A stretch of 7,155 nucleotides of DNA from Dehalococcoidia bacterium (GCA_030602665.1 JAUVZE010000053.1:1-7155); one strand, 5' to 3'; positions 1 through 5,882 are shown, counted from the stretch's first letter. Notes: generated from the sequence alone by a model not told the origin. Numbers and translations: made by a program.

Positions 1-323
1 TAGCTATCGTCAACAACCATGCGCTGCCGCCACTGTCGGTCAACTTAGGCAATGAGCGGTATCCCAGTGATGAAGAGATAACCAATATCCTGAGGCGGTG
101 GACAGACCGTATTTATTTCGTCAATGGCACCAGCCGGGTTAGAGAACTGGGTAACACCAGAACGCTTAATATATTTATGTTGGGATGTGCCTCACCTTTT
201 CTCCCGCTCAAGGTTCATGTCTGGAAGAATACTATTTCTCAGCGTGTACCATCCAAGATACGGCAAATCAATATTACTGCCTTTAACCAGGGTAGAAAGG
301 AAATCAGAAATGTCCATCTCTGA
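1..323 (+). CDS. iorB: Indolepyruvate/2-oxoacid ferredoxin oxidoreductase beta (gamma-domain) subunit, 3' part only
   Basis: The reading frame is open from base 3 to the TGA at 321-323 and gives 106 residues, roughly the C-terminal half of a subunit that is usually about 190-200 aa. Its body resembles the C-terminal part of the catalytic gamma-type domain of 2-oxoacid:ferredoxin oxidoreductases, especially IorB: SVNLGNERYP (residues 12-21), RELGNTRTLNIFMLG (47-61) and VPSKIRQINITAFNQG (82-97). In this family the enzyme oxidatively decarboxylates arylpyruvates or related 2-oxoacids to acyl-CoA and CO2 and reduces ferredoxin in the cytoplasm. The large TPP- and Fe-S-containing alpha subunit (iorA) would be expected just upstream, outside the window. 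The next gene is an aminotransferase that overlaps this one by 14 bp, which fits a pathway that makes the 2-oxoacid from an amino acid. Family assignment is fairly firm; exact substrate is inferred. Confidence 0.78.
   Translation, partial: AIVNNHALPPLSVNLGNERYPSDEEITNILRRWTDRIYFVNGTSRVRELGNTRTLNIFMLGCASPFLPLKVHVWKNTISQRVPSKIRQINITAFNQGRKEIRNVHL
294..301 (+). promoter_or_regulatory. Ribosome binding site deciding the aminotransferase start
   Basis: AGAAAGGA lies 8 nt before the ATG at 310, inside the end of the upstream gene. It supports 310 rather than the upstream in-frame ATG at 124, whose 62 extra codons would lie entirely inside the iorB-like gene in another frame. The same octamer precedes the genes starting at 2002 and 5839. 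Confidence 0.7.
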
Positions 324-1497
324 GAGGGTTCAGAAAAGTATGGCGCAAGGGTCGTGGATTCGGAAGATGTTTGAGGTGGGAGCTAGCCTGAAACAGCAGT
401 ACGGAGAGGAGAACGTCTTTGACCTTACTCTGGGCAATCCGGTGATAGAGCCTCCCGCAGAGTTCCATAGGGAACTGAAGAAGCTGGCAGAGAACCCTCT
501 GCCGGGAATGCATAGATACATGCAGAACGCTGGTTATGTGGAGACAAGAGCGGCGGTGGCAGCACAGCTTTCACTGGAGACCGGCATCAAGTTCACTGCT
601 AACCATATCATCATGACCTGCGGTGCTGCGGGAGCATTAAACGTGGTGTTGAAGACCATACTTAATCCAGGAGACGAGGTCGTCATATTCGCGCCTTTCT
701 TTGCCGAGTACATCAACTATATCGATAATCATGGTGGGGTAACCAGAGTTCTACCTACGGACGAGCAGTTTGTACCCAAGCTCGATGTCCTCGAAACTGC
801 CATTGGAGCGAAAACCAAAGCGGTACTTATAAACTCCCCCAACAATCCTTCCGGCGCCGTCTATGGTGAGGACTTTATACATCAGCTTGGGGAGTTGCTC
901 CGTAAAAAGGAGGCTCAATACGGTGTACCGATTTTCCTTATCAGCGATGAGGCCTATCGTAAGATTATCTACGACGGGCAGAATTATCCCTTTGTTTGGC
1001 CCCATCACCAGCAAAGTATTGTTGCCACTTCTCACTCCAAGGATTTAGCACTGCCTGGTGAGCGTATTGGCTACATCGCCGTACATCCAAGTTGTAGCCA
1101 GCGAGAGGAGTTGGTGGATGGCTTTATTCACTGCAACCGAATACTGGGATATGTCAACGCCCCGGCTCTGATGCAACATGTAGTGAGCCACTTGCAGTCG
1201 GTAACCGTGCCGGTAACTGAGTATCAGAGGAAGCGAGATTTCTTATACAACCATCTTAATGAAATGGGCTATTCGGTGATGAAGCCTCAAGGGGCTTTCT
1301 ACATGTTCCCCAAATCACCGTTGGAAGATGATGTTGCCTTCGTGAGGGAGTTACAGCAGTGGCTGGTGCTGACCGTGCCCGGTCGTGGCTTCGGGGCGCC
1401 AGGGTATTTTCGGGTCTCATACTGTGTTGATGACAAGACGCTGGAGGGTTCCCTAACTGGTTTTCGTAAGGCTGCCCAAAAATTCAATCTATGTTAG
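310..1497 (+). CDS. PLP-dependent aminotransferase, class I/II (fold type I)
   Basis: A 395-aa cytoplasmic enzyme, the normal length for class I aminotransferases, that swaps the amino group of an amino acid with a 2-oxoacid. Visible landmarks are LTLGNP near residue 39; the phosphate-binding GAAGAL turn (105-110); NNPSG with N179; DEAY with D213 (PLP ring nitrogen) and Y216 (PLP O3'); SHSKDLALPGERIGY with Schiff-base K244 and R252 (phosphate); and GYFRVSY with R368 (substrate carboxylate). All catalytic residues are intact. The start at 310 has a good ribosome binding site and begins MSISERVQKSM; a longer in-frame ATG at 124 is rejected because it would overlap the upstream gene by 200 bp. 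The overlap with the iorB-like gene suggests translational coupling and a role in making the 2-oxoacid that the oxidoreductase consumes. Substrate (aromatic, branched-chain, aspartate or other) cannot be read from the motifs. Confidence 0.92.
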   Translation: MSISERVQKSMAQGSWIRKMFEVGASLKQQYGEENVFDLTLGNPVIEPPAEFHRELKKLAENPLPGMHRYMQNAGYVETRAAVAAQLSLETGIKFTANHIIMTCGAAGALNVVLKTILNPGDEVVIFAPFFAEYINYIDNHGGVTRVLPTDEQFVPKLDVLETAIGAKTKAVLINSPNNPSGAVYGEDFIHQLGELLRKKEAQYGVPIFLISDEAYRKIIYDGQNYPFVWPHHQQSIVATSHSKDLALPGERIGYIAVHPSCSQREELVDGFIHCNRILGYVNAPALMQHVVSHLQSVTVPVTEYQRKRDFLYNHLNEMGYSVMKPQGAFYMFPKSPLEDDVAFVRELQQWLVLTVPGRGFGAPGYFRVSYCVDDKTLEGSLTGFRKAAQKFNLC

Positions 1498-1534
1498 GCT
1501 CCAGTACTAAAGGGAAACTGGAAATGGAGGGATT

Positions 1535-1963
1535 ATGGATGAGAGGTCAGGAAAGGAAAAGAAGGCATCTGATAATGTGGCGGAATTGAAGGCCAGAGAG
1601 AAAAGAGAGCCCATCGCCTCCTTCCTAAAAATGCGACTGCTGGAGCTATCTCCGGGCTATGCCAAGGTAGTAGTGAAGTTAGTGCCTGAATACCAAAACT
1701 TCAACGGTCTAATCTTTGGTGGCATTGTTATGGCGGTGGCTGACCAGGCGTTTGCCTACGCCTCCAATTCCCTGGCCCATCCCAGCATAGCCTCCCAGTT
1801 TAACATCCATTTCATCGCCGCTGCCGAGGTAAATGATGAACTAACCGCCGAGTGCCGGGTGGTGAAGAGCGGCCAGCGAGTTGGTATCTCCGAGATAACG
1901 GTGACCAACCAGGAGGGGAAGCTCATCGCCAAGGCCACCGGCACAACTATCCCTGTAGGCTAG
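1535..1963 (+). CDS. PaaI-family hotdog-fold acyl-CoA thioesterase
   Basis: A 142-aa single hotdog-domain protein, typical PaaI length, predicted to hydrolyse acyl- or aryl-CoA thioesters in the cytoplasm as a multimer. The core motif is NFNGLIFGGIVMAVADQAFAYASNS (N56 to S79), matching the PaaI pattern of N-G...HGG...(A)D..FAYA.NS. D70 is at the position of the catalytic Asp of PaaI (D61 in E. coli). The usual His before GG is Phe61 here. The first ~28 residues are charged (DERSGKEKK...) and form an N-terminal extension. GGAGGG at 1526-1531 lies only 3 nt from the ATG, a tight spacing; a later start at M33 (base 1631) would cut into the fold, so 1535 is kept. It starts 37 bp after the aminotransferase stop, so it is probably in the same operon, where it could release free acid from acyl-CoA made by the oxidoreductase. 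Family is sure, substrate is not. Confidence 0.88.
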   Translation: MDERSGKEKKASDNVAELKAREKREPIASFLKMRLLELSPGYAKVVVKLVPEYQNFNGLIFGGIVMAVADQAFAYASNSLAHPSIASQFNIHFIAAAEVNDELTAECRVVKSGQRVGISEITVTNQEGKLIAKATGTTIPVG

Positions 1964-1983
1964 AGCCAAATGCCAGCGATGCT

Positions 1984-1991
1984 AGAAAGGA
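1984..1991 (+). promoter_or_regulatory. Ribosome binding site deciding the start of the small nuclease-like gene
   Basis: AGAAAGGA is 10 nt upstream of the ATG at 2002. It argues against the much longer in-frame reading from the ATG at 1852, whose first 50 codons lie within the thioesterase gene in a different frame. Confidence 0.6.
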
Positions 1992-2001
1992 AGAAAGAAC
2001 C

Positions 2002-2466
2002 ATGACCAAGGATAAGGCTTTAACAGGAGCCGCAGGCGCATATTATGTCGGCTTCCGACTTAGTGCAATGGGGTATGCCGTGGGGCTAACAACCCATGGC
2101 ACGAGAGCTATCGATATGTTTGTCGCTAACCCTGACACAGGGAAGTCTATAACCATACAGACCAAGACGATGTTGAACGCCTTCGTGCCAAGCAAAAAAT
2201 GGGAGCCTTACTGGAAGTGGCGAGTAGGCACATCTCCACAGCCACCTTGTAAGACTTTCTTTTACGCATTTGTGGATTTAAGAAATGACCAGTCACAGAC
2301 ACCAGACGTATTCATAGTGCCATCTGTTCGGCTGCTCCCGCCGTTGCTAGAGGTATATCCAGAACCAGAAAAGGAACCGGCGAAGGACGTGTGGTGCGTG
2401 ATTTACGAGAAAGATGCACTAAAGTATAAGAATAATTGGGATGTTATTAGGGATGCGCTAGCGTAG
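2002..2466 (+). CDS. Small PD-(D/E)XK nuclease-like protein of unknown function
   Basis: A 154-aa soluble protein starting MTKDKALTGAAG. No signal peptide or membrane segment is seen. The N-terminal half has the layout of compact PD-(D/E)XK-fold proteins: a first helix GAAGAYYVGFRLSAMGY (9-25), a strand with AIDMFV and D38, then SITIQTKTM giving a Q53-x-K55 pair in place of (D/E)xK. It continues with FYAFVDLR (87-94) and PDVFIVPS (101-108), segments I associate with uncharacterised nuclease-fold proteins. The helix-1 acidic residue common in such families (GxxGE) is Ala13 here, so activity is doubtful. It begins 38 bp after the thioesterase stop and may be co-transcribed, but has no obvious link to that pathway. 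Its C-terminal third (EPEKEPAKDVWCVIYEKDAL) is not recognised. The fold is my inference from motif spacing; DNA-binding or cleavage is not demonstrated by the sequence. Confidence 0.72.
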   Translation: MTKDKALTGAAGAYYVGFRLSAMGYAVGLTTHGTRAIDMFVANPDTGKSITIQTKTMLNAFVPSKKWEPYWKWRVGTSPQPPCKTFFYAFVDLRNDQSQTPDVFIVPSVRLLPPLLEVYPEPEKEPAKDVWCVIYEKDALKYKNNWDVIRDALA

Positions 2467-2510
2467 AATATGGACTGCCATTTCTAAGATTGCTCTGAGA
2501 TTGTTTATTG

Positions 2511-2635
2511 ACCTCACCCCCTTTGTCCCCCTCTCCTTTTAAGGAGAGGGGGAAGAGATTTAGAGAGGGGCAAAGCCCCTCTCTTACCTTTACTCCCCCT
2601 TCCCTTATCAAGGGAAGGGGGTCAGGGGGATAGGT
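2511..2635. repeat. Composite intergenic repeat of three consecutive GC-rich hairpins
   Basis: Three perfect stem-loops stand in a row: 2526-2538 with 2541-2553 (13-bp arms, 2-nt loop TT), 2562-2571 with 2575-2584 (10-bp arms, AAA loop), and 2595-2606 with 2610-2621 (12-bp arms, ATC loop). The left arms of the first and third, CCCCCTCTCCTT and CCCCCTTCCCTT, differ at two of 12 positions, so these hairpins are related copies. The outer ends ACCTCACCCCC (2511-2521) and GGGGGATAGGT (2625-2635) form an imperfect inverted repeat (9 of 11 matched). The layout resembles REP/MITE-type dispersed intergenic elements. No transposase or clear target-site duplication is visible. It could also act as a bidirectional transcription barrier or mRNA-stabilising 3' structure for the gene ending at 2466. 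Confidence 0.75.
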
Positions 2636-2663
2636 TGCTAAACAGTTTCCCTGCTCTGGGAAT

Positions 2664-2693
2664 TTGACAGACTGATTTCCCTTATGGTAGACT
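2664..2693 (+). promoter_or_regulatory. Possible sigma-70-type promoter
   Basis: An exact TTGACA (2664-2669) is followed after 18 bp by TAGACT (2688-2693, 4 of 6 to TATAAT). Transcription would start near 2700 and run towards the terminator at 2860-2889 and the acyl-CoA synthetase gene. Only the -35 box is strong, so chance is possible. Confidence 0.3.
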
Positions 2694-2778
2694 ATCCCAT
2701 TATTACAATAATACGTAAAGAGTCTATGGCTATGTCTGCCTTCTCTTATAGATGGGAGAGAACTAAATTCGTATTTAC

Positions 2779-2800
2779 CGGGCGCACTGAGGTGCGCTTG
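2779..2800 (+). other. Small stem-loop in the intergenic region
   Basis: GCGCAC (2782-2787) pairs with GTGCGC (2792-2797) around a TGAG loop, and the stem can extend to 9 bp with two G-T pairs. A run of G then TTTT follows (2800-2809). It is not a clean terminator because the T run is short and separated by Gs. It could be part of an RNA structure between the candidate promoter and the terminator. Confidence 0.35.
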
Positions 2801-2844
2801 GGGGGTTTTGAATATGCATGCTTAGTCAAGTAACTATATTTGGC

Positions 2845-2850
2845 TATAAT
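2845..2850 (+). promoter_or_regulatory. Exact TATAAT hexamer, possible -10 box
   Basis: The consensus -10 hexamer stands 10 bp before the terminator stem. At 16-18 bp upstream only weak -35 matches (around TTAGTC, 2822-2827) are seen. If used, the transcript would begin just before the hairpin, which makes it an odd promoter; a chance match is as likely. Confidence 0.2.
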
Positions 2851-2859
2851 CTGATACAG

Positions 2860-2889
2860 AGCACCTCCCAGGCGGGAGGTGCTTTTCTT
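2860..2889 (+). terminator. Intrinsic (Rho-independent) terminator
   Basis: GCACCTCCC (2861-2869) and GGGAGGTGC (2874-2882) form a perfect 9-bp GC-rich stem with an AGGC loop, extended by an A-T pair, followed by TTTTCTT. It sits between the left block and the acyl-CoA synthetase operon, so it should stop transcripts reading through from the left. Because it lies only about 60 bp before the next start codon, any promoter upstream of it would be attenuated. Confidence 0.72.
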
Positions 2890-2950
2890 ATACGGTAGCT
2901 AGCGATTGCCAAAGATGTGGCAGAGTTAACCAGACACAATAGAAGGTAAT

Positions 2951-4876
2951 ATGATGCCAATGGAAAAGCAGGATACAATTCCTAAACTTATTAAACGCAA
3001 CTGCGAAAAATGGGGCCGCCGGACAGCTATGTCTATGAAAAACTTCGGTATCTGGCAGAAATATAGCTGGCAGGACTACTATGAAAAGGTAAAATACTTC
3101 TCCCTAGGCCTGGTGAGCCTTGGTCTGGAACAAGGAGATGTGGTTTGCATTATTGGGGATAATGAACCAGAGTGGTTTTGGGGAGAGTTCGCTACTCAGG
3201 CAGCCGGAGGTATTGCCACCGGCATATTCGTTGACTCTATACCATCTGAGGTGAAATATATTGCGGAACATTCTGACGCCAAATTTGCCGTAATTAATGA
3301 CCAGGAACAGGCAGATAAGTTTCTGGAGATAAAGGACGAATTACCCTTACTAAAGAAGGTCATTTACTGGGACCCCAAAGGCCTGAGGAACTACGATGAC
3401 CCTATTCTTATTAGCTTCACTGAAGTAATAAAGCTGGGCAGAGAATACGAAGCAACACACCCTGGCTTGTTTGAGCAGAATGTGGAGAAGGGTAAAGGGG
3501 ATGACATTGCCTTTATCTACTATACTTCAGGAACCACTGGCTTACCTAAGGGAGCTATGCTTACTCACCGAGCCCTGATAACTACGTCTCAAGGTTTCAT
3601 CAGTCGCTACCCACTCAGTGAAAACGATGATTTGATTTCCAATTTCCCAGCAGCCTGGGTGGGAGATAGTTTTTTTGCCACCATTCCCCATTTACTCACT
3701 GGGGCAAGGCTTAATTTTCCTGAGGAGCCGGAAACCATTGCTGAGGATACCCGAGAAGTTGGTCCCAACTTCGTGATATATGGTCCTCGGCAATGGGAAA
3801 GTCTGGTTAGTGAGATTCAGATAAAGATGATTGACGCCCATCCCCTAAAACGTTTCGCCTATAACCTATTCCTGCCAGTAGGTCATAAAATTGCCGATAT
3901 CGAATTACAAGGCAAAACACCAAATCTGTTTTGGCGGACTCTCCACGGACTCGCCCATCTAGTTTTATTCAGACCACTCAAGGATAGCCTGGGACTAAGT
4001 AAGGTCAGGTTTGCCGTCACCGGAAGCTCTGTACTAAGCCTGGATACCTTTCGGTTAATCCATGCCATAGGTATTGAGCTGAGACAGAACTACGCCAGTA
4101 CTGAAGCTGGCTTTATCTCTTCCCATGGTAAGGGAGAAATCAAATTTGAAAGTGTAGGGCGACCGGCATTAGGCACTGAGGTCAGGATAACTGATGCGGG
4201 AGAACTCCTGGTTAGAAGTGATTGTATGTATGGTGGTTACCATAAGGACCCCGAAAAAACTATGGCCTCCTTAATTGGTGGTTGGTGCCATACTGGCGAT
4301 GCTGTCCATATTGACGAGACAGGACACTTGATATTCCTGGACCGGCTGGAGCATATGGGGGAGCTAAGTTCGGGAATCAAATATGCTCCTCAGTATATTG
4401 AGGGCAGGCTCAGGTTCAGCCCATATATAAAGGACGCCATGGTTATTGGCGGCAGGGACAGGGAATTTGTCTCAGCCATAATAAACATAGACTTTGCCAT
4501 GGTTGGTAAGTGGGCAGAGCGAAATAGTATCCCTTACACTACCTTTGTTGACCTGTCTCAGAAAAAGGAGGTCGCCGACTTAGTGCAAAAGGACTTGGTT
4601 CGAGTAAACGGCTATCTACCCGAGTCAGCTAGAGTGAGGAAATTTGTCCTGATGCACAAAGAGTTTGACCCTGATGAGGCTGAACTTACCCGAACCAGAA
4701 AGCTGAGAAGAGATTTTATGGAGCAACGGTATAAGGAATTAATCGACACCCTGTATGAGGATGGGCAGGAGATAAATGTTAAGGCCCCGGTAACCTATCG
4801 AGACGGTAGAAAGGGGATGGTGACCACCAGTATCAAGGTGAGGAGCGTATCGGAAGGGCTGGCAAAGAATGGATGA
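2951..4876 (+). CDS. AMP-forming acyl-CoA synthetase of the Liv-transporter-associated type
   Basis: A 641-aa cytoplasmic member of the ANL superfamily that would activate a carboxylic acid with ATP to acyl-AMP and then acyl-CoA. Motifs in order: P-loop YYTSGTTGLPKG (190-201); NYASTEAG (380-387, with Ala382 where Gly is usual); GWCHTGD with D450; LDRLEHMGELSSG with R465 (hinge/A8 region); APQYIE (479-484); and LTRTRKLRR with K584 at the adenylation-lysine position. A tail of about 40 residues follows (EINVKAPVTYRDGRKG...). The LTRTRK-type A10 motif and tail are features I associate with the long-chain-CoA-ligase-like proteins embedded in liv operons. AGAAGG (2941-2946) is 4 nt from the ATG at 2951 and 7 nt from the next ATG at 2954, so the second Met may be the real start. 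The gene overlaps livH by 8 bp, implying a shared transcript. Substrate (fatty, branched or aromatic acid) is not readable. Confidence 0.92.
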   Translation: MMPMEKQDTIPKLIKRNCEKWGRRTAMSMKNFGIWQKYSWQDYYEKVKYFSLGLVSLGLEQGDVVCIIGDNEPEWFWGEFATQAAGGIATGIFVDSIPSEVKYIAEHSDAKFAVINDQEQADKFLEIKDELPLLKKVIYWDPKGLRNYDDPILISFTEVIKLGREYEATHPGLFEQNVEKGKGDDIAFIYYTSGTTGLPKGAMLTHRALITTSQGFISRYPLSENDDLISNFPAAWVGDSFFATIPHLLTGARLNFPEEPETIAEDTREVGPNFVIYGPRQWESLVSEIQIKMIDAHPLKRFAYNLFLPVGHKIADIELQGKTPNLFWRTLHGLAHLVLFRPLKDSLGLSKVRFAVTGSSVLSLDTFRLIHAIGIELRQNYASTEAGFISSHGKGEIKFESVGRPALGTEVRITDAGELLVRSDCMYGGYHKDPEKTMASLIGGWCHTGDAVHIDETGHLIFLDRLEHMGELSSGIKYAPQYIEGRLRFSPYIKDAMVIGGRDREFVSAIINIDFAMVGKWAERNSIPYTTFVDLSQKKEVADLVQKDLVRVNGYLPESARVRKFVLMHKEFDPDEAELTRTRKLRRDFMEQRYKELIDTLYEDGQEINVKAPVTYRDGRKGMVTTSIKVRSVSEGLAKNG

Positions 4877-5753
4877 ACTTCTACAATTTGTGATTACCGG
4901 CATAACTGTGGGCATGATTTATGCTCTCATTGCTTTGGGTTTTGTTTTAGTTTGGAAATCTAGTGGCGTTGCCAATCTAGCGCTAGGGCAACTGGTACTG
5001 ATTTCTTCATGGTTCACTTATGGGATGCTGGTTCAGGCTGGCCTTCCACTCTGGCTTGGCTTTCCGTTGGTTGTCCTCTTCGCCCTAGCTCTGGGCTGGA
5101 TAATTGAGCGATTTGTCCTGCGTCCACTCATTGCCCAGCCGATTTTGTCTTTAATCACGGTTACACTAGGGCTGGCCTACTTTATTGAAGGAGTGGTAAC
5201 CTTCATCTGGCCCTGGAGTGTAGATGCCCTGCCGCGCCTGTTCCCGCGGGAACCCCTCCACATTGGCACGGCAGTTGTCTCCCAGGAATACCTATGGGCA
5301 GCAGCTATCTCCCTAGTCCTATTTGGTCTTTTGTCCCTGTATTTTAAGTACAACAAAATGGGCATTGCCATGAGGGCAACTGCTGATGACCAGATGGCAG
5401 TCCAAGCCTGTGGCATTCCGGTAACCAAAATCTTTTCCAGGTCATGGATGTTCGCCTGTGTGTTAGCTGCTGTTGGCGGCATCCTTATGTCTAGCATTGG
5501 TGGCATTACCTTTGGCCTAGTTGAAACCGGGCTCAAGGCCTTCTCGGTAGTAATACTCGGTGGCCTTAATTCCTTCCTTGGCGCTATCGTGGCTGGACCC
5601 ATAATTGGCCTAGCCGAAAATCTTGGTGGCGGCTATCTAACCCCATTAACCTGGCCGGGCGTCAGGGAGGTTATCCCATTTATTATTATCATCATTGTTA
5701 TGTTCCTGAAGCCCTATGGGCTGTTTGGAGAAGTCCGCATAGAGAGGATTTAA
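4869..5753 (+). CDS. livH: Branched-chain amino acid-type ABC transporter permease LivH
   Basis: A 294-aa hydrophobic inner-membrane permease of the HAAT family, the usual LivH length. The N-terminus (GITVGMIYALIALGFVLVW, 11-29) and SSGVANLALGQLV (31-43) are characteristic of LivH. The cytoplasmic EAA-like coupling loop is MRATADDQMAVQACGI (168-183), which would contact the ATPases, and the C-terminal signature is KAFSVVILGGLNSFLGAIVAG (223-243). It ends KPYGLFGEVRIERI. It starts inside the end of the acyl-CoA synthetase gene (8-bp overlap), with GGAAGGG at 4852-4858 10 nt upstream. It should pair with LivM, a periplasmic-side binding protein and two ATPases. HAAT systems carry branched-chain and other amino acids, and some relatives carry amides, urea or aromatic acids, so the ligand remains open. 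Confidence 0.95.
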   Translation: MDELLQFVITGITVGMIYALIALGFVLVWKSSGVANLALGQLVLISSWFTYGMLVQAGLPLWLGFPLVVLFALALGWIIERFVLRPLIAQPILSLITVTLGLAYFIEGVVTFIWPWSVDALPRLFPREPLHIGTAVVSQEYLWAAAISLVLFGLLSLYFKYNKMGIAMRATADDQMAVQACGIPVTKIFSRSWMFACVLAAVGGILMSSIGGITFGLVETGLKAFSVVILGGLNSFLGAIVAGPIIGLAENLGGGYLTPLTWPGVREVIPFIIIIIVMFLKPYGLFGEVRIERI

Positions 5754-5882
5754 ACCTAAATTCACCGGCAGTATTCATAATCCTGCTACGCCGAGAGGAT
5801 ATGGCTGCTGGAGAAACCTGTATAGAAAGGATTTAGAATTGGATTTACCAGCCGGTATTCGTAACTTTAGCTACGCCACTGA
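5715..5882 (+). repeat. Imperfect tandem duplication (about 84 bp x 2) across the livH-livM junction
   Basis: Unit 1 (5715-5799) and unit 2 (5800-5882) both begin TATGG and align along their whole length, about 60 of 87 columns by hand count with a few small gaps. Shared blocks in order include GGAGAA, ATAGA, AGGATTTA, GTATTC and GCTACGCC; a third TATGGCT begins at 5883. Unit 1 covers the last 12 livH codons, its stop and the spacer. Unit 2 contains an 11-codon remnant frame (5801-5836) ending CIERI, parallel to RIERI at the end of LivH, and then the first 15 codons of livM. Most differences are transitions, which suggests an old duplication that has drifted. Confidence 0.75.
5824..5831 (+). 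promoter_or_regulatory. Ribosome binding site supporting the TTG start of livM
   Basis: AGAAAGGA lies 7 nt before the TTG at 5839. The first in-frame ATG, at 5884, is preceded by CGCCACTGAT with no purine-rich site. In the upstream repeat unit the matching place carries GAGAGGA. Confidence 0.6.

Larger units (their letters stand above)
2467..2950. other. 484-bp intergenic region between the two gene blocks
   Basis: No convincing gene lies here. In order it holds a three-hairpin repeat (2511-2635), a possible promoter (2664-2693), a small stem-loop (2779-2800), an exact TATAAT (2845-2850), an intrinsic terminator (2860-2889) and the leader of the acyl-CoA synthetase gene with AGAAGG at 2941-2946. 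A 49-codon open frame (2684-2833) has no ribosome binding site and is not called. Confidence 0.7.

Noticed and set aside
2511..2621. Repeated short hairpins considered as a CRISPR array.
   Set aside because: The hairpins are adjacent without spacers of uniform length, and no direct repeats of 23-40 bp occur.
2684..2833. A 49-codon open frame (starts MVDYPIITIIRKES, ends EYACLVK), with internal Mets at 2726 and 2732.
   Set aside because: There is no ribosome binding site before any of the three Met codons, no recognisable motif, and it lies in structured non-coding sequence. Conservation across relatives would be needed to revive it.
2694..2889. tRNA, T-box or known riboswitch in the intergenic region.
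   Set aside because: No T-arm GTTC-A consensus or cloverleaf, no T-box AGGGTGG sequence, and no riboswitch core that I recognise.
5177..5602. A 141-codon open frame on the - strand inside livH.
   Set aside because: It is antisense to a clearly conserved permease gene and has no recognisable motif.
5801..5836. An 11-codon frame with a GAGAGGA site between livH and livM.
   Set aside because: It is better explained as a remnant of the livH 3' end within the tandem duplication than as a functional leader peptide.
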